In this document: in pieces, positions 8,433 to 16,717 of the stretch | Numbering within the stretch: the first letter of the stretch is position 1 | How the letters are laid out: each line of letters starts with the position of its first letter | From: an uncultured Clostridium sp. | Lineage (GTDB): Bacteria; Bacillota; Clostridia; Clostridiales; Clostridiaceae | Direction: 5' to 3' | DNA: 58,662 nt | Assembly (NCBI RefSeq): GCF_947072515.1 | Contig: NZ_CAMTIG010000022.1 | Location: 1 to 58,662 of the forward strand | Position numbers and translations under genes: made by a program | The notes under the pieces: model-generated | Told to the model about the DNA's origin: nothing | What the model saw: only the letters and a program-made list of their open reading frames with translations | The model's database searches: none

Positions 8433-8471
8433 GAAATTCAATTAAATTAATTTAATTGAATTTCTTTTTTT
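8433..8471 (+). terminator. Terminator after xerD-like gene
   Basis: A long perfect inverted repeat (GAAATTCAATTAAATT and its complement) runs into a T-tract (8465-8471). It separates the xerD-like gene from dacF. Confidence 0.85.
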
Positions 8472-8472
8472 A

Positions 8473-8502
8473 TAATAATTAAAAAAATATATGGAAATAA
8501 TA
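8473..8502 (+). promoter_or_regulatory. Possible forespore sigma-F/G promoter of dacF
   Basis: The -10-like GGAAATAATA (8493-8502) fits the forespore pattern GGNRANANTR; a weak TAATA lies 15 nt upstream. dacF is sigma-F controlled in Bacillus. The -35 match is poor. Confidence 0.3.
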
Positions 8503-8522
8503 AATTCAAGGAGGGATTTATT

Positions 8523-9812
8523 ATGATTAAAAAATTAAATTTTAAAATGATAATAAGCATGATAATTTGTATATTAATTTTAATTCCAACATTAACACCT
8601 TTTGCATTAGATAATAATGAGAAGAGTGAAAAACCTGTTAAAGAAAGTGGAATACAAGTTGAAGCAAAATCAGCCTTATTATTAGAGCCAACAACAGGAA
8701 AGGTAGTTTACGAAAAAAATGCAGATGAAAAGTTTGCACCAGCATCAGTAACTAAAGTAATGACTATGCTATTAGCAATGGAAGGTGTAGATTCAGGTAA
8801 AATAAAAATAAATGATAAAGTTACTTGTAGCGAAACTGCAAAAAAAATGGGTGGAAGTACTATGCTTCTAGATACAGGAGAAGTAAGAACCCTAGAAGAA
8901 CTTATTAAAGGTGTAGCAATAGCATCAGGAAATGATGCAGCAGTAGCTATAGCAGAATACATAGGTGGTTCAGAAGAAAATTTTGTTCAAATGATGAATG
9001 AAAGAGCAAGTGAATTAGGAATGAAAAACACTAATTTTAAAAACTGTACTGGACTTCCATCAGAAGGACATTATTCTACAGCAAAAGATATAGGAAGGAT
9101 GTCTATGGAATTATTAAAACATAAGGACATATTGAAGTATTCAAGCATATATATGGAAACTATTTCAGAAGGAAGAAAATCACCTATTGAATTAGTTAAC
9201 CATAATAAATTAGTAAGATTCTTTAAAGGCTGTGATGGATTAAAAACAGGGTATACTTCAGAAGCTAAATACTGTATATCAGCAACAGCAACTAAAGATG
9301 GAGTTAGAATGCTTACAGTAATAATGGGAGCACCTTCATATAAAATTAGAAATAGAGATGCAGGAATGTTAATGAATTATGGATTCTCTAAATTTGAAGG
9401 AAAGAAAATAGTTGCAAAAGATCAGGTTATAGGAGATGCAAATGTATCTGAACAAACTGATGAACTTTTTGAAGCAAAAGCTAAAAATGATTTAATAGCA
9501 GTTGTTGAAAAAGGTCAAAAAAGTGAAATTGAAAAGAAAATAGTATTAGACAAAACAAAAGATAGCTTTAAAGCTGGAGATATTGTAGGTAAATGTGAAC
9601 TTTATAATGGAAAAGAATTAGTTGGTGAAGTAGAAATTTATACTGATAGAGATATTAGTAAACCATCTATTTTTGCAAAAATAAAATATAAAGTTAAATG
9701 TATGTTTAAGGACTCAGATAAAGATAAAGAAAAAGACAAAAATGAAAATAAAACTGAAAATAAAGAAGTAGAAAAAAATACAGATAAAGTAGAAAAAGAA
9801 AAAAAGAAATAA
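8523..9812 (+). CDS. dacF: Serine-type D-alanyl-D-alanine carboxypeptidase (DacF-like)
   Basis: A 429-residue penicillin-binding protein that trims the terminal D-Ala from peptidoglycan stem peptides outside the membrane. An N-terminal signal/anchor (about residues 8-28) leads to the peptidase S11 domain with all active-site motifs: Ser75-V-T-Lys78, Ser135-Gly-Asn137 and Lys241-Thr-Gly243. The S11 C-terminal beta domain follows (about 300-385). The last 35 residues are an unusual Lys/Glu/Asp/Asn-rich tail (KDSDKDKEKDKNENK) that replaces the usual amphipathic anchor. The ribosome site is AAGGAGGG. It lies upstream of scpA-scpB, as dacF does in many Firmicutes; the sporulation role is inferred from that. 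Confidence 0.9.
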   Translation: MIKKLNFKMIISMIICILILIPTLTPFALDNNEKSEKPVKESGIQVEAKSALLLEPTTGKVVYEKNADEKFAPASVTKVMTMLLAMEGVDSGKIKINDKVTCSETAKKMGGSTMLLDTGEVRTLEELIKGVAIASGNDAAVAIAEYIGGSEENFVQMMNERASELGMKNTNFKNCTGLPSEGHYSTAKDIGRMSMELLKHKDILKYSSIYMETISEGRKSPIELVNHNKLVRFFKGCDGLKTGYTSEAKYCISATATKDGVRMLTVIMGAPSYKIRNRDAGMLMNYGFSKFEGKKIVAKDQVIGDANVSEQTDELFEAKAKNDLIAVVEKGQKSEIEKKIVLDKTKDSFKAGDIVGKCELYNGKELVGEVEIYTDRDISKPSIFAKIKYKVKCMFKDSDKDKEKDKNENKTENKEVEKNTDKVEKEKKK

Positions 9813-9842
9813 GAAGATAAAATTTAATTAAAAAAGTAAAAG

Positions 9843-9872
9843 TAGCTTTCATTTTAATGAAGGCTATTTTTA
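9843..9872 (+). terminator. Terminator after dacF
   Basis: TAGCTTTCATT and AATGAAGGCTA arms (one mismatch) with a short loop, then TATTTTTA. Confidence 0.75.
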
Positions 9873-9943
9873 TTATATTGTTTAAAAATAGGGGGACATA
9901 GTGTATAATATTTAAGAAATATATTATGGAGGCAAAGTGCAAA

Positions 9944-10693
9944 ATGAATATAAAAATTGATGATTTTGAAGGACCATTTGATTTATTATTACATTTAATT
10001 CGAAAAAATAAAATGGATATATACAATGTAGAGATATTTAAAATAACAAATCAATATCTAGATTATTTAAATGAAATGAAGAAAATGGATTTAGAAATCA
10101 CATCTGAATTTATAGTAATAGCTGCTACATTAATTGAAATAAAATCAAAAAGCCTTTTGCCTAAAATAAAAAAAGATGAAGCGAATGAAGATGAAGAAGA
10201 TATAGAAAAGAAACTTTTAGAGAAGTTAATTATATATAGAAAAATAAAAGCATCTACTGAATTTTTCAAGGAAAAATCTATAGGAGCAGGATATACCTAT
10301 AGTAAAAAGGCAGAAGTAATTGAAGTAAAGAAAGAGAAAGTAAATAATGATGATATTTTTGAAAATATCACTTTAATTGATTTATATAGTATTTATAATA
10401 AGCTTATTGAAAATTATTTAAAAAAGAGAAATAATAATATTCCTATTATAGGGAAAAATATTAAGAGAGATGAATATAAGATTGAAGATAAATATGATTA
10501 TATTTTAAATGTTCTCCAAAATTCAAAGAAAATGAATTTTAGCGATTTAATGTATGAATGTACATGTAAAATAGAGTGTGTTGTAACTTTCTTAGCGCTT
10601 TTAGAATTAATGAAACAAAGAAAAGTATTAGCTCATCAAATAGAAAATTTTGATGAAATAATAGTAGAAAGGATTGAAGAGGATGAATATTAA
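9944..10693 (+). CDS. scpA: Segregation and condensation protein A
   Basis: A 249-residue kleisin subunit that bridges the SMC heads in the Smc-ScpAB condensin complex and aids chromosome compaction and segregation. The N-terminus has the typical FEGPFDLLLHLIRKNKMDIYNV block, and the C-terminus has the winged-helix part (VVTFLALLELMKQRKVLAHQ). The ATG at 9926 is rejected as a start because it overlaps the GGAGG; the ATG at 9944, 14 nt after that site, begins at the conserved N-terminus. The end overlaps scpB by 11 nt, which indicates translational coupling. Confidence 0.93.
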   Translation: MNIKIDDFEGPFDLLLHLIRKNKMDIYNVEIFKITNQYLDYLNEMKKMDLEITSEFIVIAATLIEIKSKSLLPKIKKDEANEDEEDIEKKLLEKLIIYRKIKASTEFFKEKSIGAGYTYSKKAEVIEVKKEKVNNDDIFENITLIDLYSIYNKLIENYLKKRNNNIPIIGKNIKRDEYKIEDKYDYILNVLQNSKKMNFSDLMYECTCKIECVVTFLALLELMKQRKVLAHQIENFDEIIVERIEEDEY

Positions 10694-11267
10694 TCAGTTT
10701 GAGTTTGAAGAGGTTTCATTAAAAAATACATATAAAGCAGGAATTGAAGCAATGCTTTTTGTAAGTGGAGAACCTTTAAGTTTAAGAGATATTGCAATAA
10801 ATACAGAAATAACTCCAAAGTATGCGGAAGAACTTTTAGGAGAAATGATGTTAGATTATGAAGTATCTAATAGAGGAATAAAATTAATAATTATAAATGG
10901 TTTATATCAATTGGTAACTAAAGGTGAGTATAGTGAGTATATAGAAAGACTATTAAATAAAAATAGAAGACAATCCTTAAGTCAAGCATCATTAGAAAGC
11001 TTATCTATAATCGCATATAAGCAACCAATAACGAGAGTTGACATAGATGAGATTAGAGGTGTTAAATCTGATAGTGCCATTCAAAGATTAATAGAGAGAG
11101 ATTTAATTGCAGAGGTAGGACGACTGGAAGTAATAGGAAGACCTATTTTATATGGAACAACAGATGAATTCTTAAGACAATTTGGATTATCAGGATTAGA
11201 CCAGCTTCCATCTTTAGATTTATTTGATACCAGAGAAGATGAAGAAGAAAATAATATAGAAGAATAG
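10683..11267 (+). CDS. scpB: Segregation and condensation protein B
   Basis: A 194-residue dimeric winged-helix protein that binds ScpA in the Smc complex. Family blocks are clear: AGIEAMLFVSGEPLSL, LIIINGLYQLVTKGEY, SLESLSIIAYKQPITRVDIDEIRG and IGRPILYGTTDEFLRQFGL. The C-terminus is acidic. Start chosen at ATG 10683, with AAAGGA about 9 nt upstream; an in-frame TTG at 10674 is less likely. It overlaps the scpA stop, so the two are co-translated. A hairpin terminator follows at once. Confidence 0.93.
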   Translation: MNINQFEFEEVSLKNTYKAGIEAMLFVSGEPLSLRDIAINTEITPKYAEELLGEMMLDYEVSNRGIKLIIINGLYQLVTKGEYSEYIERLLNKNRRQSLSQASLESLSIIAYKQPITRVDIDEIRGVKSDSAIQRLIERDLIAEVGRLEVIGRPILYGTTDEFLRQFGLSGLDQLPSLDLFDTREDEEENNIEE

Positions 11268-11291
11268 CCAGGAAAATTCCTGGCTTATTTT
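11267..11291. terminator. Hairpin terminator between convergent scpB and ytfJ
   Basis: GCCAGGAA and TTCCTGGC arms with a 2-nt loop, then TTATTTTA on the plus strand. It could serve both converging genes, better for scpB. Confidence 0.7.
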
Positions 11292-11836
11292 ACGTCAAAT
11301 CCATCTTTATTGCTAGTTTTATCATAAATATTTGGGTTAATTGGCTCATTGTCAGCAACAAATTCATCATCGTTATTAGTAGACATTATGAATTCATCAT
11401 CAACTACAGTAGCATTTTTAGATTTATCATTTGACTTACATTTATTACCTTTGAATTCTTTACATACATCCTTAAACATTTCTAATATTTGAGGAACTGT
11501 ATCAACTATTCTATCATAAGTACTATCTTGTTCTACAGGAAGAAGTCTTACTGAATCTTTTCTAACAACTAAAAAAGAAACTGGTTTAACAGACACACCT
11601 GCACCAGAACCACCAGCAAAAGGATATTCTGTATTAGATGTAGTTTTGTTTGGTGAATCAAACTCAGAACCACCAGATGCGAAACCAAATGATACACGAG
11701 AAATTGGAATAATACAAGTTCCATCCTGTGTTTCTACTGGTGTACCTATAATAGTGTTTACATCTATCATATCTTTTAAATTTTCCATTGTACTTGTCAT
11801 TAAATTTTCTATTGGATGATCTTTATCTTTAATCAT
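11285..11836 (-). CDS. ytfJ: GerW family sporulation protein YtfJ
   Basis: A 183-residue protein of the GerW/YtfJ family, made in sporulation and needed for normal spore germination in Bacillus. Family hallmarks are PIENLMTSTMENLKDMIDVNTIIG, the Gly-rich GGSGAGVSVKPVSFLVV and the aliphatic VRLLPVEQ. The first 130 residues match the usual length; the last 50 form a hydrophilic tail rich in Asp and Asn. It lies 9 nt downstream of the DUF2953 gene on the same strand, so the two form an operon, a common clostridial pairing. The ribosome site is AAGGGAG. Confidence 0.9.
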   Translation of the reverse strand: MIKDKDHPIENLMTSTMENLKDMIDVNTIIGTPVETQDGTCIIPISRVSFGFASGGSEFDSPNKTTSNTEYPFAGGSGAGVSVKPVSFLVVRKDSVRLLPVEQDSTYDRIVDTVPQILEMFKDVCKEFKGNKCKSNDKSKNATVVDDEFIMSTNNDDEFVADNEPINPNIYDKTSNKDGFDVK

Positions 11837-11845
11837 ATAACTCCC

Positions 11846-12400
11846 TTAAAGGGAACACCTCCTTTTAATATAGACATTTTTTATAAAAATAAATCCGATA
11901 TAGATAAGTTGCCCTAAAGAAACTTTCATTATGCATTTTATATCAGTTTCAAAAAAAATAGTGTCTTTAAAAACAGGGATAATTTTAAAGTTATTGTTTT
12001 TAGAGACAAATAATATTCTTATAGCATTAAAAATAAATGGACAGAATGAATGAATTATTCCAAATGAAAGAGCAGTCTTTTTAGAATCTCCAAGAGAGTA
12101 GTTAGTATAGCCTAAAAGTGTAAAACTTGGCTTGAATCTACGGGAGTTTAAATCTAAAAAAACTTTTTTTATAAGTGGAATAGAAAAATCCTCTTTTTTT
12201 ATAAAGCTAGATTTCTTTTTTCTTTTTTTTATACTTTTTACTTTAGATCCTTTTTCCTTATTTCCTGGTTTAGGATATATATTAAATTTATAAAGCTTTA
12301 TATGTAATTTAGAGTTTATAAAACTAATATGAAACTTAAAAGGAATTGGAATAAAAATTATACAGAGTAAAATTAAAAATATGAAAAAAATTACATTCAT
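11846..12400 (-). CDS. DUF2953 domain protein
   Basis: A 184-residue protein with an N-terminal hydrophobic segment (FFIFLILLCIIFIPIPF), a Lys-rich stretch near residues 50-70 (KSIKKRKKKSSFIKK), and the DUF2953 pattern TLLGYTNYSLGDSKKTALSFGII. It ends in another hydrophobic region. It is probably membrane-associated and expressed with ytfJ, so a spore-related role is likely but unproven. GGAGG lies 8 nt before the ATG. The biochemical function of the family is unknown. Confidence 0.75.
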   Translation of the reverse strand: MNVIFFIFLILLCIIFIPIPFKFHISFINSKLHIKLYKFNIYPKPGNKEKGSKVKSIKKRKKKSSFIKKEDFSIPLIKKVFLDLNSRRFKPSFTLLGYTNYSLGDSKKTALSFGIIHSFCPFIFNAIRILFVSKNNNFKIIPVFKDTIFFETDIKCIMKVSLGQLIYIGFIFIKNVYIKRRCSL

Positions 12401-12524
12401 TGAAAAACCTCCCCACTCATATTTTTATTCTTGACAATAAAAATAAAAATATACTTAGATTTATATTTTATTTTGGTATAGAAAATATAAAATTGCTGCA
12501 AAATAGTAGGGAGGTGATTTTATT

Positions 12525-13445
12525 ATGAAAAAAATAAAATTTTTTATATATGTATTGATGATGTTAATACTGATTAATTTCACAATAACATATAGAGCAT
12601 TTGGAAGTGATAAAAAACTGAAAATTGACGGAAGATGTGCAATAGCAATAGATAAAGAGTCTGGAGAAGTTTTATTTGAACAAAATGGATATGAAATAGT
12701 TGAAATGGCAAGTACAACAAAAATTCTAACTGCATTAGTTGCATTAGAAAATTCAGAGTTAACAGATAAATTCATAGTAAGTAAAAATGCAGCAAGCTGT
12801 AGAGGTTCAAAAGTAGGATATAAAGCAAATGAAGAGATAGGGGTTAGAGAACTTTTATATGGATTGATGTTTAAATCAGGAAATGATGCTGCAATTACTT
12901 TAGCAGAAGGAATTGGGGGAAGCGTAGAGGGCTTTGCAAGAATAATGAATCATTATAGTTCAAGTTTAGGACTTATAGACTCACATTTTCAAACGCCACA
13001 TGGATTAGATAAAGAAGATCATTATTCTAGTGCATATGATTTGGCAATACTAACATCAAAGGCAATGGACTATAAAATATTTAGAGAGATTGTTGGAAGT
13101 AAATCTATAGATAAAAATAAATATGGATTTACACGTGATTATTCAAATATAAATAAAATTTTATGGCAAATTGAAGGAGCCAATGGAGTAAAAACTGGAT
13201 ATACAGGAAAGGCAGGAAAATGCCTAGTATCTTCTGTAAATAAAGACGGGAAAGATATAATAATAGTTGTATTAAATTGTCCAAATAGATGGGAAGAAAC
13301 AAAAAAGATTTATGATAGCGTTAAAGATAAAAAAGTTACTAGTTCAAAAATTGTAAACTCTTCAGAGAGCGGTGATGAATCTGTTCATGCATATAATTCA
13401 GGAAAGAAGATTGAAAAGATAGAAGTATTTAATAATGAATCATAA
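12525..13445 (+). CDS. D-alanyl-D-alanine carboxypeptidase, S11 family (DacB-like)
   Basis: A 306-residue exported S11 peptidase with a signal peptide (about residues 4-27), Ser63-T-T-Lys66, Ser118-Gly-Asn120 and Lys223-Thr-Gly225. It trims D-Ala from peptidoglycan stem peptides. It is shorter than the dacF-like protein at 8523 and lacks the extended C-terminal beta domain and tail. GGGAGGTG lies upstream of the ATG. It is divergent from the DUF2953/ytfJ operon, and its sporulation neighbours suggest a spore-cortex or mother-cell role; this is inference. A strong terminator follows. Confidence 0.87.
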   Translation: MKKIKFFIYVLMMLILINFTITYRAFGSDKKLKIDGRCAIAIDKESGEVLFEQNGYEIVEMASTTKILTALVALENSELTDKFIVSKNAASCRGSKVGYKANEEIGVRELLYGLMFKSGNDAAITLAEGIGGSVEGFARIMNHYSSSLGLIDSHFQTPHGLDKEDHYSSAYDLAILTSKAMDYKIFREIVGSKSIDKNKYGFTRDYSNINKILWQIEGANGVKTGYTGKAGKCLVSSVNKDGKDIIIVVLNCPNRWEETKKIYDSVKDKKVTSSKIVNSSESGDESVHAYNSGKKIEKIEVFNNES

Positions 13446-13450
13446 GGGAA

Positions 13451-13490
13451 ATAGCATATTTTTAATCCGTTAAAAATATGCTATTTTTTT
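13451..13490 (+). terminator. Strong terminator
   Basis: 15-bp perfect stem (ATAGCATATTTTTAA and complement), 4-nt loop, seven T. Confidence 0.92.
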
Positions 13491-13572
13491 ATGTCTTCAA
13501 TTGATGAAAAAAATCACAAATTTGAGTGATTAGTAGTATTTTAATATAAAGAATTAATTTAAGGAGATAGTT

Positions 13573-14559
13573 ATGTTAGAAAAATTTACATGTATAGATT
13601 TAGGAACAGACTATTGCCCATGTCATTTGGCAGAAAGTGGAGAATGTATCTTGTGTTCTCAGCTAAAGGGAAAGGAATTTTGTGATTGCAACAATTGGAA
13701 TGGAGTATGTGTTTATAGTGAATATTGTAATCATAACTGTAAGGCAAGAGAAGGAAGAAAAACATATGAATGTAAAGTAATAGAGATAAAAAAATATGAA
13801 GATAATATTTTACTTATTAAGTTTAAAATAAGTAGACATTTAGCATTTGAATTGATAAAGCCAGGTAGTTATGCATTTATCAGAAAATCAGAAGAAGGTT
13901 ACTTTGATACACCTATATCTATAATGGATACAAATCCAGAAGAAGAATGGGGAAAAATGGTTATAAAAGTTTCAGGAGTAAAAACTAAAAATTTAGCAAG
14001 TGTAAAAGAAGGAGAATTTATTAAGCTAAGAGGACCATACTTTAATGGAATATTTGGAATAAAGGAATTAAATAGTCTAGTAGATAAAAAGGTTTTATTA
14101 TTAGGACGTGGAATAGGACTAGCTCCTATTTTGCCAATATTAAAGAAATTAAAAAGAGAAAACAATAAAATTACATTATTAACTGAATTAGAAGATTTTA
14201 ATGAACAGTTTATAAAAAATGATTTAGATAAATATGATATAGAAATCAATGAAGGTCCATTTATAGAAAATGGAAACTTAACAGATTGGGCCAAAGATAA
14301 AATAAATAAATTTATAGAAGAAGAGGGAAATCATATTCATATTGGTGGAGCAGATATAACAACTTATAAAGTAATAGAATATTTAAATGAAATAGGGGAG
14401 AATGAAATAGGATTATCTTGCTTTAATAATTTTAAAATGAGCTGCGGAGAAGGTATATGTGGAGCTTGTACAATAAAATATACTGGGGATAAGGTAAGAC
14501 GCTATTGTAAGTATCAAACAGACCCAAGAACAGTATTTAAAGGAAGGTGGCTAATATAA
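13573..14559 (+). CDS. PyrK-like FAD/[2Fe-2S] oxidoreductase subunit with Cys-rich N-terminus
   Basis: A 328-residue electron-transfer flavoprotein. The first 55 residues are Cys-rich (C-x-C...C-x2-C pattern), likely a metal or iron-sulfur site. Next comes a ferredoxin-reductase-like FAD domain (GSYAFIRKSEEGYFDTPISI) and a nucleotide-binding domain (LLGRGIGLAPILPIL). A C-terminal [2Fe-2S] motif (SCGEGICGACTI...RRYC) resembles dihydroorotate dehydrogenase electron-transfer subunits and NfnA-like proteins. No pyrD is nearby, so a PyrK role is unlikely. The stop overlaps the next start (TAATG), so it forms a coupled pair with the FAD oxidoreductase. Substrate unknown. Confidence 0.8.
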   Translation: MLEKFTCIDLGTDYCPCHLAESGECILCSQLKGKEFCDCNNWNGVCVYSEYCNHNCKAREGRKTYECKVIEIKKYEDNILLIKFKISRHLAFELIKPGSYAFIRKSEEGYFDTPISIMDTNPEEEWGKMVIKVSGVKTKNLASVKEGEFIKLRGPYFNGIFGIKELNSLVDKKVLLLGRGIGLAPILPILKKLKRENNKITLLTELEDFNEQFIKNDLDKYDIEINEGPFIENGNLTDWAKDKINKFIEEEGNHIHIGGADITTYKVIEYLNEIGENEIGLSCFNNFKMSCGEGICGACTIKYTGDKVRRYCKYQTDPRTVFKGRWLI

Positions 14560-15836
14560 TGAAGGTAATAGTAATTGGTGGTGGTTGGTCTGGCTGTTCA
14601 GCTGCAATAATGGCTAAAAAAGCCGGAGCAGAAGTAGAGATTTATGAAAAAACAGATCTTTTATTGGGACTTGGAAATGTTGGAGGAATAATGAGGAACA
14701 ATGGAAGATTTACAGCAGCAGAAGAATTAATAGCTTTAGGAGCAGGAGATTTAATTCAAATATGTGATAAATGTGCAAGACATAAAAATGTAGATTTTCC
14801 AGGGCATAAACATGCAACTTTATATGATGTAAATATAATAGAGGGTGAAGTTAGAGATTATATTAAGGCCCTTAATATAAAAGTAAGACTAGAATCAAGA
14901 ATAGTTGATGTAGAGTTTGATGGAAAAAGGATAAAATGGCTTTATTTAAGTGATGGGACAAAAGTAGAGGGAGATGTGTTTATAGAAACTACAGGCTCTA
15001 CAGGACCAATGGGGAACTGCTTAAGATATGGAAATGGATGCTCTATGTGTATACTAAGATGTCCAGCATTTGGGCCAAGAATAAGCATTAGCCAAAGATG
15101 TAATATAGATGATATTAGAGGAGAAAGACAGGGAGATGAACTAGGAGCATTTTCAGGATCATGTAAATTAGCAAAAGAAAGTCTTTCAAAAGATATAATA
15201 GAAAAATTAGATAAAGATGGTGTAGTAGTTATAAATCTGCCTAAAGAACAAGTAAACTATGAGAAGCTAGATAAAAAGGTATGTCAGCAATATGCCTTAA
15301 AAGAATTCGCAGAAAATATAGTTTTATTAGATACAGGTCATGCAAAATTAATGTCTAGTTTTTATAATTTAGAAAAATTAAGAATGATAGAAGGATTAGA
15401 AAAAGCAAAGTATGTAGATCCATATGCAGGAAGTAAAGGTAACTCCATAAGATATCTATCAGTTGCACCAAGAACAAATGAAATGCAAGTAGAAGGAGTA
15501 GAAAACTTATTCTGTGGTGGAGAAAAGTCAGGGCTTTTTGTAGGACATACAGAGGCAATGACAACAGGAGCTTTAGCAGGATTAAATGCTGTAAGATGGG
15601 CACTTGGAATGAAACTATTAACACTACCAAGAAATCTAGCAATAGGAGATTTAATAGCCTTTGCAAATGAGCAGTCTTTAACTAGTGAAGGTAGAAAAAT
15701 GAGATATACCTTTGCAGGTTCAGTATTCTTCAATAGAATGAAAGAGAATAACCTATATACAATAGATATAGATGAAATAAAAGGGAAAATAGAAAAAATG
15801 GGATTAACGAATTTATTTAATGAAAAAATATTTTAG
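14559..15836 (+). CDS. FAD-dependent oxidoreductase (GidA/TrmFO-like fold), partner of the upstream subunit
   Basis: A 425-residue flavoprotein with an N-terminal dinucleotide fold (VIVIGGGWSGCSAA). A Cys cluster in the middle (C-x8-C-x2-C-x3-C around NCLRYGNGCSMCILRC) probably holds an iron-sulfur centre. The C-terminal FAD block LFCGGEKSGLFVGHTEAMTTGALAG resembles MnmG/TrmFO. It is too short and lacks the tRNA-binding helical domain for MnmG. Start at ATG 14559 overlaps the upstream stop by one base; the GTG at 14547 is rejected. The pair probably forms a heterodimer passing electrons between NAD(P)H and an unknown acceptor. Confidence 0.78.
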   Translation: MKVIVIGGGWSGCSAAIMAKKAGAEVEIYEKTDLLLGLGNVGGIMRNNGRFTAAEELIALGAGDLIQICDKCARHKNVDFPGHKHATLYDVNIIEGEVRDYIKALNIKVRLESRIVDVEFDGKRIKWLYLSDGTKVEGDVFIETTGSTGPMGNCLRYGNGCSMCILRCPAFGPRISISQRCNIDDIRGERQGDELGAFSGSCKLAKESLSKDIIEKLDKDGVVVINLPKEQVNYEKLDKKVCQQYALKEFAENIVLLDTGHAKLMSSFYNLEKLRMIEGLEKAKYVDPYAGSKGNSIRYLSVAPRTNEMQVEGVENLFCGGEKSGLFVGHTEAMTTGALAGLNAVRWALGMKLLTLPRNLAIGDLIAFANEQSLTSEGRKMRYTFAGSVFFNRMKENNLYTIDIDEIKGKIEKMGLTNLFNEKIF

Positions 15837-15907
15837 GAAACAGACTCGAATTTTATTTGAGTCTGTTTTTTTCTAAAATAAAATACTCGTAAATAAGTAT
15901 AAATACA
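15834..15907 (+). repeat. Terminator plus post-terminator repeat, copy A
   Basis: Hairpin CAGACTCGAA...TTGAGTCTG with a T-tract (15841-15872), followed by AAAATAAAATACTCGTAAAT (15875-15894) and AAGTATAAATA. It matches the segment at 17157-17228 almost base for base over about 70 nt, so this is a duplicated unit. It also serves as terminator of the oxidoreductase operon. Confidence 0.85.
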
Positions 15908-15926
15908 AAAAATAAAACTTAAAAAT

Positions 15927-16025
15927 TTAAAACCATTTAAGTTTTAAATTTGAATCTATAGTTTTCTTCACAGCATCTAAAACTAATGAATCATTCCTGA
16001 TTTCTTCTTTGTATATAATAACAAT
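15927..16025 (-). pseudogene. Possible C-terminal fragment of a lost gene
   Basis: A minus-strand frame of 32 codons ending in TAA (15927), with no start codon and an upstream stop at 16026. It reads IVIIYKEEIRNDSLVLDAVK and ends LKLKWF: protein-like composition, parent unknown. It could be chance. Confidence 0.25.
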
Positions 16026-16242
16026 TTAATATTTACTTAAATGTTAAATTATTGAAAAATATTTCAATAAAACTTTTTTTAAATATAGAAGAGTATTATT
16101 ATGAGATTATATAAATTAAAGAGGATTAGAAAAAAATAAGTAATTATCATGTTAAAATCTATGTAAAATAAACTTAGATTGTAGGAAAACAATAATAATG
16201 TATTTGTTATAAGAATCTTTTATAAAATGAAGGAGAGAGAGA

Positions 16243-16437
16243 TTGAAATCAGTTGAATATTTTAAATTGAACAGTGAAAATTAAAAAGAAAATTCTTTAG
16301 ATACTTTTGTAAGACATCAAGAAGTAAAGGAAAGTCAGGCAGCTTATCATAAATTTGGATGTACTTATGCAGATGAGATAAATGTTGAACTTGCAGAAAA
16401 AGAACCTTGTGATGTGCAAAGAGAGTTTATTTTATAG
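16243..16437 (+). pseudogene. GNAT acetyltransferase remnant, internal deletion and stop
   Basis: AAGGAGAGAG precedes TTG 16243. The frame reads LKSVEYFKLNSEN, hits TAA at 16282, then resumes KENSLDTFVRHQEVKE and jumps directly to a C-terminal-like segment (SQAAYHKFGCTYADEIN...EKEPCDVQREF) before TAG 16435. The first half matches the start and the second half the end of a clostridial GNAT family protein, with the acetyl-CoA-binding middle absent. So a deletion of most of the gene plus a nonsense mutation is inferred. The family call rests on the NSLDTFVRHQEVKE block and the closing segment. Confidence 0.6.
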
Positions 16438-16544
16438 TACTACAAGTTCCAAGTTATCATTAATGATAATTTAAATTTGATATTTAAACTAATGAAAATA
16501 TATGTATTTGACTATTATTTTTTGTAAAATCCACTTTTAAAATT

Positions 16545-16700
16545 ATGATGAGATTTAATATAGAATATCAAGAAATTTATGAATATATTAATAGTATTTT
16601 TAAAATAAATAAACTTATAATTAAAACTTCTTTAAGAAGTGGAATAGAACTCATAGCACAATCAAAAAAAATTATAGATGAATTAGAATATAAAATTTAG
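16545..16700 (+). CDS. Small 51-residue frame of uncertain reality
   Basis: ATG ATG start at 16545; product MMRFNIEYQEIYEYINSIFK... ends DELEYKI. No convincing ribosome site. The composition is protein-like, with helix-forming Ile/Lys/Glu, and it stops 17 nt before the MazG-like gene. It may be another fragment of a decayed gene. Confidence 0.25.
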   Translation: MMRFNIEYQEIYEYINSIFKINKLIIKTSLRSGIELIAQSKKIIDELEYKI

Positions 16701-16717
16701 CTTATGGAGGATATATT

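Larger units (their letters stand above)
15837..16717. other. Decayed region with gene remnants
   Basis: About 880 bases without a full gene. It holds repeat copy A, a minus-strand coding fragment ending at 15927, an internally deleted GNAT acetyltransferase gene (16243-16437) and a 51-codon frame (16545-16700). The pattern is that of an accessory site where several genes have decayed. Confidence 0.65.

Noticed and set aside
9926..9943. ATG 9926 as scpA start
   Set aside because: It is part of the GGAGG region; the conserved ScpA N-terminus begins at ATG 9944.
13899..14294. Minus-strand frame inside the oxidoreductase gene
   Set aside because: Shadow frame without a ribosome site; the plus-strand gene has a clear domain structure.
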